Shown: piece after piece, positions 1 through 5,393 of the stretch
Position numbering within the stretch: the first letter of the stretch is position 1
Layout: each line of letters starts with the position of its first letter
The notes under the pieces: model-generated
Database searches by the model: none
What the model was told of the DNA's origin: nothing
The model's input: the letters and a program-made list of their open reading frames with translations, nothing else
Position numbers and translations under genes: made by a program
From: JAJPJG01 sp034667645
GTDB taxonomy: Bacteria > Verrucomicrobiota > Verrucomicrobiia > Chthoniobacterales > Chthoniobacteraceae
Reading direction: 5' to 3'
Assembly (NCBI GenBank): GCA_034667645.1
Contig: JAXDQV010000328.1
Span: 1 to 5,393, forward strand
Length of the DNA: 5,393 nucleotides

Positions 1-106
1 AATGATTGTCAGAGCTGTTCCTGACTTGAAGCCGGTAGCCCGCGAGCTTTGGCGCGAAGCTCGTCAGCTCCATCTCATCTTCGCCAAAATCTGCCGCAGC
101 CGATGA
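1..106 (+). CDS. 3' end of an unidentified small protein gene (possibly four-helix-bundle family), partial
   Basis: An open frame enters from the left edge and stops at TGA 104-106, giving about 34 residues that include LKPVARELWREARQ and end in FAKICRSR. The tail is helical and amphipathic. Its pattern (Leu, then REA, then IFA near the C-terminus) resembles the last helix of the small four-helix-bundle proteins related to the 23S rRNA intervening-sequence protein (TIGR02436), which is a resemblance from memory only. It does not resemble the C-terminus of GyrB, the neighbour that might be expected upstream of gyrA. An ATG lies at 2-4, but the frame is open to the window edge, so the true start is probably outside. 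The frame is short enough to be open by chance; the other two + frames stop at 3-5 and 22-24. Confidence 0.25.
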   Translation, partial: MIVRAVPDLKPVARELWREARQLHLIFAKICRSR

Positions 107-120
107 CGCCCTGGTAATTC

Positions 121-159
121 GTCATTCCTTCGTCATCAGTCATTCGTCATTAGTCATTT
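121..159. repeat. Degenerate heptamer tandem repeat (GTCATTN) upstream of gyrA
   Basis: Read on the + strand, GTCATTC (121-127) is followed by a 4-base interruption (CTTC) and then four heptamers in direct succession: GTCATCA (132-138), GTCATTC (139-145), GTCATTA (146-152) and GTCATTT (153-159). On the other strand the unit reads as NAATGAC. The tract occupies most of the short gap between the upstream open frame and the gyrA start. In the gyrA frame it contains the stop TAG at 151-153. I recall similar GTCATT/AATGAC intergenic repeats from Verrucomicrobia and other environmental bacteria, but their function is not known to me. Confidence 0.7.
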
Positions 160-165
160 CCCACC

Positions 166-2757
166 GTGTATAACGCCAACGAAAAAATAGAGCCGATCAA
201 CGTCGCCGAAGAAGTATCGAGGTCGTTCCTCGATTACTCGATGTCGGTCATCATCTCCCGCGCCCTCCCGGACGCGCGTGATGGATTGAAGCCGTCGCAA
301 CGCCGAATTCTCTACGCGATGCACGACTTGTCGCTCTTCCCGGGACGCCAGCATCGTAAGTGCGCAAAGATTTGCGGTGACACCAGCGGCAACTATCACC
401 CGCACGGCGAGGCGGTAATTTACCCGACGCTCGTGCACATGGCGCAGCCGTGGGCGATGCGCGAACGGCTCGTCGATGGCCAGGGAAATTTCGGTTCGGT
501 CGAGGGCGATCCTCCAGCGGCGATGCGATACACCGAGGCGCGCATGACGCATCTCGGCGCGGCGCTGATGGAGGACATGGACAAGGACACCGTCGATTTT
601 GTCCCAAACTACGACGAGACGCGCACCGAACCGCGCGTGTTTCCAGCAGCGTTTCCGAACCTGCTCGTCAATGGCGGCACCGGTATCGCCGTCGGCATGG
701 CGACGAATATGCCGCCGCACAATCTCGGCGAAATCATCGACGGCATTTGCGCACAGATCGACGATCCGGAAATCACGATCGACGGCTTGATGGCACATGT
801 GAAAGGGCCAGATTTTCCAACCGGTTGCATGCTCTGCGGGCTTGCGGGGATCCGGCAGTATTTTGAAACCGGCCGCGGAAGTTTGAAGGTCCGTGGCAAG
901 GCAGGCGTCGAGGAACTCAAGGGCGGACGCGAGCAAATCGTCGTCACGGAAATTCCCTACAACGTCAACCGCGCCACGCTCGTCGAGCGCATCGCGCAGT
1001 TGGTAAACGAAAAAATCATCACCGACATTTCCGCGATCCGCGACGAGTCGGACGAAAACACGCGCGTCGTCATCGAGCTCAAGCGCGACGCGATGCCGAA
1101 GGTCGTCATCAACAATCTCTACAAGTTCACCGCGCTGGAGTCGTCGTTCGCGGTGGCGATGCTCGCGATCGATCACGGCAAACCGAAACTGCTTTCACTC
1201 AAGGATGCGATTGCCTGCTACATCGAGCATCGCCGCGAAGTCGTGCTGCGCCGCACGCGATTTCTTCTGAAACAAGCGGAAGACCGTGCGGAACTGCTCG
1301 AAGGCTATCTCATCGCCTTGGCGCGGATGGATGAATTTATCCGCATCATCCGCGAATCCGCCAATCGCGACGAGGCTCGCATCAAGCTGCTGGCGTTTGA
1401 ATTCACGCGCCGGCAAGTCGAGCAGATTGGAGTCCTGATTCGCAACGAAGCGCGGCTCGTCGACGGCCGTTATCAATTCAGCGAACGCCAAACGAACGCG
1501 ATCCTGGAGCTCCGTCTTTACCAGCTCACCGGCCTTGAGCGCGAAAAGATCATCACGGAATACAAGGCGCTGATTGAGACGATCAAAGACCTCGTGGACA
1601 TCCTCGCACGCGAGGAGCGCGTGATGAAAATAATCAAGGCCGAGCTACGCGAAGTGCAGAAGAAATGGGCGAATCCGCGCCTGACGCAACTCGTCCCGGA
1701 CGAGGGCGAGATCAACATGGAGGACCTGATCGCCAACGAAGGCTGCATCATCACCATCACACACGGCGGCTTCATCAAACGCACGGCCGTCAGCTCGTAT
1801 CGCGCGCAGCGGCGGGGCGGCAAAGGCGTGATGGGCATGACCACGCGCGAGGGTGCGACTGAAGCGGACGAGGGCGATTTCGTTGAGCATCTTTTCACCG
1901 CGACTACGCATGACTACCTGATGTTTTTCACCCAATCCGGCCGTTGCTATGTGGAAAAGGTTTACGAGATCCCGGAGATGGGCCGCGCTGCGAAAGGGCG
2001 GTCGATCGCAAACCTGCTTGAGCTCCGCACCGATGAGAAAATCGCCGCTACAATCCGCGTGCAATCCAAAGTCACCGGCACGGGCCCGAATGCCGTGGAT
2101 CAGACATGGGATGAAAACCTGCACATCGTTTTTGCCACCCAAACCGGCATCGTCAAAAAATCAAACCTCTCCGATTTCAAAAACATCCGGAAAGGCGGCA
2201 TCATCGCACAGCAGGTCGAGGAAGGCGACTGCCTCATCAACGCCTCGCTGACCAATGGCACGGACGAGATCGTCTTGATCACCAAGCACGGCATTAGCCT
2301 TCGCTTCAACGAAGAACAGCTGCGCGATCAGGGCCGTAATACCGTCGGAGTCTGGGGAATTCGCCCGGAAAAAGGCGACCATGTGGTAGACATGGTGCTG
2401 GTTAACAACGACGCGATGCTCCTCGTCGCAGGTGAAAACGGGATCGGCAAGCGCACGAAGTTCGAGGAATACCGCAGTCAGTCGCGAGGCGGCAAAGGGA
2501 TCATCACGATGAAGATCGGCGACAAAACCGGTGGGGTCATCGGTGCGCTCACCGTGCGCGACAGCGACGAGCTGATGCTCATCACCAACAAAGGCCAGAT
2601 GGTCCGCACGCGCGTGCGCGAAATCCGCGAGACCGGCCGCAACGCTCAAGGCGTAAAACTGATCGACCTCAAAGGCGCGGAAAAGCTCAAAGGCATCGCG
2701 CCGGTGGTTAGTCAGGAAGAAGAAGAATCCGCGGAAGGCGACGAGACGCCGGGCTAA
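166..2757 (+). CDS. gyrA: DNA gyrase subunit A
   Basis: This is the breakage-reunion subunit of gyrase, which with GyrB introduces negative supercoils in an ATP-driven reaction in the cytoplasm. The 863-residue protein is full length for the family (E. coli 875). The N-terminal winged-helix domain carries the catalytic pair Arg121-Tyr122 in AAMRYTEAR, with the same numbering as E. coli. The tower and coiled-coil segments follow to about residue 510, including the conserved LRLYQLTGLE near 449-458. The C-terminal beta-pinwheel starts with a canonical GyrA box, QRRGGKG at 548-554, which argues for GyrA over ParC. Box-like turns of the later blades are visible near 605-614, 674-679, 723-729, 774-778 and 824-830. 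A short acidic tail ends the protein. The start is GTG 166: an in-frame TAG at 151-153 leaves no other start upstream, and the family N-terminus begins within a few residues. No Shine-Dalgarno motif is visible. Oddities are Ala83 and Pro87 in the quinolone pocket and an apparent insertion near 633-652. Confidence 0.97.
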   Translation: MYNANEKIEPINVAEEVSRSFLDYSMSVIISRALPDARDGLKPSQRRILYAMHDLSLFPGRQHRKCAKICGDTSGNYHPHGEAVIYPTLVHMAQPWAMRERLVDGQGNFGSVEGDPPAAMRYTEARMTHLGAALMEDMDKDTVDFVPNYDETRTEPRVFPAAFPNLLVNGGTGIAVGMATNMPPHNLGEIIDGICAQIDDPEITIDGLMAHVKGPDFPTGCMLCGLAGIRQYFETGRGSLKVRGKAGVEELKGGREQIVVTEIPYNVNRATLVERIAQLVNEKIITDISAIRDESDENTRVVIELKRDAMPKVVINNLYKFTALESSFAVAMLAIDHGKPKLLSLKDAIACYIEHRREVVLRRTRFLLKQAEDRAELLEGYLIALARMDEFIRIIRESANRDEARIKLLAFEFTRRQVEQIGVLIRNEARLVDGRYQFSERQTNAILELRLYQLTGLEREKIITEYKALIETIKDLVDILAREERVMKIIKAELREVQKKWANPRLTQLVPDEGEINMEDLIANEGCIITITHGGFIKRTAVSSYRAQRRGGKGVMGMTTREGATEADEGDFVEHLFTATTHDYLMFFTQSGRCYVEKVYEIPEMGRAAKGRSIANLLELRTDEKIAATIRVQSKVTGTGPNAVDQTWDENLHIVFATQTGIVKKSNLSDFKNIRKGGIIAQQVEEGDCLINASLTNGTDEIVLITKHGISLRFNEEQLRDQGRNTVGVWGIRPEKGDHVVDMVLVNNDAMLLVAGENGIGKRTKFEEYRSQSRGGKGIITMKIGDKTGGVIGALTVRDSDELMLITNKGQMVRTRVREIRETGRNAQGVKLIDLKGAEKLKGIAPVVSQEEEESAEGDETPG

Positions 2758-2760
2758 GTC

Positions 2761-3981
2761 CTATCGTAGCTCGAACGCGTTGTGGAAACGTGCCAGCACA
2801 GGATCGTGACGGGTGGGTTCCAGATAAGCGATTGCGATCTTGAAAATTGGGTTGATCCAGCGCGACATATGTCGCGCGTAAAGATCGAGCGGCGCGAGGT
2901 CGAGCTTCAGATGGAGCTTGGGATCATAATTCAAGGGTCCGGTATGATAAGTCTTCAGCCCCTGATTGATTGCCCACTGCAGGATGTCCCGCAGCGTCAC
3001 AAAGTAGAGATGCAAATCTAGCGCGACGGAATAATCCATGCCAACATCCAGGTCGTAAAGCACGCCCTCATGCACGAGGCAAAGACTAAAAGCAACGAGC
3101 CGGCCATTTTGCCGCCAGAGAAAGTAGTGAACTCGATCCGGCATGCGCTGACCAATTTCGCAGAAGTATTCAGGAGTAAGCTTCTCGAAGTGAAATTGGG
3201 ATCTACTGTAGGTCTGCAAATAAAGAGGGAAAACTTCATCGATGATTGATGTCACGTTGGTGACCACCTCCAGCACAAGCGGTGCTGAGGCACTGGCCTC
3301 TCTGAATTTCCGGCGCAGGTTCTTACGGAAGACTTTACTGAGCTTGTTCTGCAGGTAGTCGTCAAAGCTCGTGAAGTTTAAATCGAGAGTCGCTGCGGGC
3401 ATGCTGGGCACCCGCCGATAACCTCCCTTCGAGAAGGGTGAAAGAGCAGCACGGTAGCTGGCGGGAAAATCCTTTAGCAGCACAAGCGATGTCTTTACCA
3501 GACGCGCATATTTTTCGATGACTTCCTGCAACGCTTCCACCGCCCAAGGTTCCGCCGAGTCGAGCTGACCTTCCGCAGCGGCGCATCCGATCATCATCAT
3601 TTTCAACTTAAGGCAGCGGGGCCACAACTTGCGCACCTGACCAACGACCTTCCGAAAACGGAACGGCAAACCCACCACCAGATCCTGAGTCACGAAGAAA
3701 AATGGCTGGATTGCCCAGTCCCCGGTCAACGCATTCTCCAGAACGAAATAACGATACTCAAACTGCTGCGGAAGTGTCTCCTCGAGGATCTCGTAGAAAC
3801 GCAAATCCTTCGCGTGAATCCGCATGGCGTGGAATCGCGTCTTTTCGGAAATATCCCGGGCCGACCTGACGACATGCGCCGGGCCGTGAACCGTATCAAG
3901 GTGGACGGCTTTCATTCCCAAAGACGACAAATCCGGTCTGGTGACGCTGAGGGAAGGGGTCGGCGCGAGCGAAGACAACAT
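2761..3981 (-). CDS. FemAB/GNAT-like acyltransferase (Acetyltransf_6 or 'peptidogalycan' type)
   Basis: The likely role is transfer of an acyl or aminoacyl group to a cell-envelope or surface molecule; the substrate is unknown. The protein is 406 residues from ATG 3979-3981, the normal size for the double-GNAT FemAB-like families (PF04339 or PF13480), whose style I recognise by eye. The first half (about 80-200) contains GDWAIQPFFF and LKMMMIGC. The second half holds the family-typical basic stretch LSKVFRKNLRRKF (about 214-226), a beta-rich segment with GRLVAFSLCL, and the C-terminal YDPKLHLKLDL motif (about 352-362). No signal peptide or membrane segment is evident, so it is probably cytoplasmic. 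The start is uncertain: a TTG three codons upstream (3988-3990) and an ATG at 3913-3915 are alternatives, and none has a good ribosome site. The gene lies 70 bases after the ABC permease on the same strand, so co-transcription is possible. It converges on gyrA with only 3 bases between the stops. Confidence 0.75.
   Translation of the reverse strand: MLSSLAPTPSLSVTRPDLSSLGMKAVHLDTVHGPAHVVRSARDISEKTRFHAMRIHAKDLRFYEILEETLPQQFEYRYFVLENALTGDWAIQPFFFVTQDLVVGLPFRFRKVVGQVRKLWPRCLKLKMMMIGCAAAEGQLDSAEPWAVEALQEVIEKYARLVKTSLVLLKDFPASYRAALSPFSKGGYRRVPSMPAATLDLNFTSFDDYLQNKLSKVFRKNLRRKFREASASAPLVLEVVTNVTSIIDEVFPLYLQTYSRSQFHFEKLTPEYFCEIGQRMPDRVHYFLWRQNGRLVAFSLCLVHEGVLYDLDVGMDYSVALDLHLYFVTLRDILQWAINQGLKTYHTGPLNYDPKLHLKLDLAPLDLYARHMSRWINPIFKIAIAYLEPTRHDPVLARFHNAFELR
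2860..2877. repeat. 18-base perfect palindrome inside the acyltransferase gene
   Basis: GCGCGACATATGTCGCGC is a perfect inverted repeat with no spacer. As RNA it could fold into a 7-bp GC-rich stem with an ATAT loop on either strand. It lies in the 3' part of the acyltransferase gene, coding for ARHMSR, and starts 103 bases beyond the gyrA stop. No run of T follows it on either strand, so it is not a classical intrinsic terminator. It could be a protein-binding site, an mRNA 3'-end hairpin for gyrA read-through, or coincidence. Confidence 0.6.
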
Positions 3982-4010
3982 GGCAGGCAATTCTAGTGTC
4001 CCTACGGGCA

Positions 4011-4050
4011 GATGAACTGCGGTTTACTTACAAATGACATATTGTTCATC
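4011..4050. repeat. Weak inverted repeat in the permease-acyltransferase gap
   Basis: The 70-base gap 3982-4051 contains GATGAAC (4011-4017) and its exact reverse complement GTTCATC (4044-4050), separated by 26 bases. The loop is long and AT-rich, and no T-run follows, so this is a poor terminator. It may be a weak attenuating structure between the two minus-strand genes or chance. I see no convincing promoter or ribosome site for the acyltransferase in the gap. Confidence 0.3.
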
Positions 4051-4051
4051 C

Positions 4052-5236
4052 TTACAGGGATCGACGAAGCAGAAGCGAAGCGGCTATGCAGGTAACAAGT
4101 GCTCCCAGCGCAAGAACGATAACATCCGCCGCGATGAAAGATAATTCCGCGTTTGAAAGGTTGATGAGGCGGAAAGCGCGGCAGAAATGGGTCAAAGGAA
4201 AGACTTCGGAAACGTAGCGAATTCCGATCGGCAGTTGCTCGAGTGGCGCAAACGCTCCCGAGAGCGGGATAACCGGCACCATGAAAAAAACGGCAAACTG
4301 AATCGCCTGGGCTTGCGTGTTGCAGAGCGCGGAAATCAGCAATCCCAGTCCGAGGGAGCAAATCAGAAACAAGAAGCAAATGATACTCAGCACCTCGATC
4401 CGCGAAAATTTCACGCCGAAATACGCACCGATCACCGTGAGAACAATCAGAATGAGAATTAGCGACAGACCCAGATAAGGGAGAACCTTCCCCACAATGA
4501 TTTCCCACCTTCGCAGCGAGGTGAGCATAAGTTGTGAAAACGTCCCGGCCTCGCGTTCCCTGGTGATTGTTACCGCCATTAAAGTTACCGTTAGGAGCTG
4601 CAGGATGAGTCCAACAATTCCAGGCGTTACAAAGTCGATAAAACGAAGTTTTGGATTGTAAAGTATCTCGCTTTTTATCGTCCAAGGGGCCATCGAGGAC
4701 ACGATCCTATTACGGAAATCCACTGGGATTTGTTTTCCTAGTGCAATGACTTCCTCAGGAAGGTTATCGACCATCTCCTGACGCGAGGTAAGTTGGAAAT
4801 TACCGAGCGCTTGACCAAGCACACCTTCCAGTGCGCTTGCGGTGGTGGTGTCCGTCCCATCGAGCGTGGCCTGAATCGGAATCGGGTCTCCGTTATTCAA
4901 ACTCGCGCCCCATCCTGGCGGGATGACGACAATTGCCTGCACGCCTGCATGAAGTAGGTCCGTGGCATTCACCGGCGGCGCATCTTTACGCCAGGCAAAT
5001 GTAGGATCTGCGCTAAGAACCTGGCTGAACTTCTCACTCTCCGCACTCCGGTCATCGTCGCGAAGGATCGCGGGAACCCTTGAAAGCTCAGTAACCTCAA
5101 AGGCGCTCCCGATCATCAACGCAAACAGCGGCGGAAAGATGATCAGGAGCAACATGATGCGCCAGTCGCGAACAATGTGCAGAATCTCTTTGTAAGAAAC
5201 ACTCACGACGGCAAAAAGACGGCCTTCAACGTTCAT
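4052..5236 (-). CDS. ABC-2 type exporter permease (YbhS/YhhJ-like)
   Basis: This is the membrane subunit of an ABC exporter in the inner membrane. The protein is 394 residues, typical for the ABC2_membrane_3 layout. A cytoplasmic N-terminus is followed by TM1 (about 27-46) and a large extracytoplasmic domain (about 47-198). A block of five hydrophobic segments comes next, near 200-222, 251-273, 281-304, 310-332 and 367-390. The family hallmark is visible as YNPKLRFIDFVTPG (193-206) leading into TM2, then the TREREAGTFSQL motif (225-236), the cytoplasmic coupling segment before TM3. The start ATG 5234-5236 overlaps the stop of the upstream ATPase-like gene as TAATG. The frame is open further upstream to 5317, but that part lies inside the upstream gene, so the overlap start is preferred. 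There is no Shine-Dalgarno motif, which fits translational coupling. Homologues in this family export drugs, ions or lipids; the substrate here cannot be told. Confidence 0.9.
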   Translation of the reverse strand: MNVEGRLFAVVSVSYKEILHIVRDWRIMLLLIIFPPLFALMIGSAFEVTELSRVPAILRDDDRSAESEKFSQVLSADPTFAWRKDAPPVNATDLLHAGVQAIVVIPPGWGASLNNGDPIPIQATLDGTDTTTASALEGVLGQALGNFQLTSRQEMVDNLPEEVIALGKQIPVDFRNRIVSSMAPWTIKSEILYNPKLRFIDFVTPGIVGLILQLLTVTLMAVTITREREAGTFSQLMLTSLRRWEIIVGKVLPYLGLSLILILIVLTVIGAYFGVKFSRIEVLSIICFLFLICSLGLGLLISALCNTQAQAIQFAVFFMVPVIPLSGAFAPLEQLPIGIRYVSEVFPLTHFCRAFRLINLSNAELSFIAADVIVLALGALVTCIAASLLLRRSL

Positions 5237-5393
5237 TATTTTGTTTTGGCGACCAATAATTGGTCGAAACTCTGAGAATAAGCCCGGAAGACATCTTCCA
5301 TGTCTGCTTCGGCCCAACGATGGTCGAGGAGGGATAAGTCTGCAAACGGCCAGGCTCTTTGCCAGCCGTGCAGGAGTTTCTCGGGCTCAGGAG
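5236..5393 (-). CDS. 3' end of probable ABC transporter ATP-binding subunit, partial
   Basis: An open minus-strand frame enters from the right edge and ends at TAA 5236-5238, giving 51 residues that end in LLVAKTK. The segment ADMEDVFRAYSQ matches the C-terminal signature of ABC-2 exporter ATPases, where 'pSLEDVFxxLT' is usual. The nucleotide-binding motifs (Walker A, signature, Walker B) would lie outside the window, so the call rests on this short motif plus position. The gene overlaps the permease start by one base, the standard arrangement for an ATPase-permease pair. A 17-base palindrome sits in its last codons. Confidence 0.6.
   Translation of the reverse strand, partial: PEPEKLLHGWQRAWPFADLSLLDHRWAEADMEDVFRAYSQSFDQLLVAKTK
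5250..5266. repeat. 17-base palindrome just upstream of the permease start
   Basis: CGACCAAT and its exact reverse complement ATTGGTCG flank a single central base. On the minus-strand transcript the element ends 13 bases before the permease ATG. It could fold as a 6-bp stem (CGACCA/TGGTCG) with a 5-base loop. It encodes DQLLV in the last codons of the upstream gene. It may influence translation of the permease, act as a protein-binding site, or be coincidental. Confidence 0.5.

Noticed and set aside
146..174. TATAAC at 169-174 as a -10 promoter element for gyrA
   Set aside because: It overlaps the first codons, the matching -35 position (GTCATT) is poor, and the conserved GyrA N-terminus upstream of the next Met must be translated.
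154..1176. 340-codon open frame on the minus strand opposite the 5' part of gyrA
   Set aside because: It lies wholly antisense to a clearly conserved gyrA, is rich in Arg, Asp, His and Val as expected from the reversed codon pattern, and resembles no family.
1738..1765. CATCACCATCAC run reading as a His-rich stretch in another + frame
   Set aside because: It is out of frame; in the gyrA frame it reads as the normal pinwheel strand CIITITHGG.
1645..2649. Further long minus-strand open frames opposite the 3' half of gyrA
   Set aside because: They are shadows produced by the biased third positions of gyrA; no recognisable domains or starts.
2737..2750. GGCG-ACGAGA-CGCC stem at the end of gyrA as a terminator
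   Set aside because: Only four base pairs and no following T-run; too weak to call.
3425..3438. CCCTTC-GA-GAAGGG short palindrome in the acyltransferase gene, encoding SPFSKGG
   Set aside because: It recalls a dispersed repeat that often translates as SPF-KGG, but the surrounding residues (GYRRVPSMPA) fit the acyltransferase family with no break, so it is most likely native coding sequence.
4002..4049. Possible 15-residue leader peptide (MNNMSFV...) in the 70-base gap on the minus strand
   Set aside because: It has no ribosome site, no codon run suggestive of attenuation, and such a short frame is expected by chance.

Overview
The window holds a complete gyrA on the + strand, facing three minus-strand genes: a FemAB/GNAT-like acyltransferase, an ABC-2 exporter permease, and the 3' end of what is probably its ATPase. 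Bacterial origin is clear. The style of the gyrase (its GDTSGNYHPHGEAVIYP stretch and the sequence around the active site), together with a GTCATT-type intergenic repeat, suggests the PVC group and most likely Verrucomicrobiota. That placement is inference from remembered family style and was not tested by search.

Layout. Positions 1-106 carry an open + strand frame cut by the window edge, possibly the tail of a small four-helix-bundle protein; it does not look like the end of gyrB. Positions 107-165 are intergenic and largely filled by a degenerate heptamer repeat (GTCATTN) that ends 6 bases before the GTG start of gyrA. gyrA runs 166-2757. Three bases later the convergent acyltransferase gene ends (2761-3981, minus). 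A 70-base gap with a weak inverted repeat separates it from the ABC-2 permease (4052-5236, minus). The permease start overlaps the stop of the upstream ATPase-like gene by one base (TAATG), so these two are almost certainly translated together.

How the genes fit. GyrA is the DNA-breaking subunit of gyrase and is housekeeping. The ATPase tail and permease form an ABC exporter of the YbhS/YhhJ type. The acyltransferase follows on the same strand and could share the transcript, which would link export with modification of an envelope or surface product, but the substrate cannot be read from sequence.

I do not see a new multi-gene system here. The points most worth a second look are the unusual residues of GyrA at the quinolone contact positions 83 and 87 (Ala and Pro), an 18-base perfect palindrome inside the acyltransferase gene about 100 bases beyond the gyrA stop, a 17-base palindrome just upstream of the permease start, and the heptamer repeat at the gyrA start.
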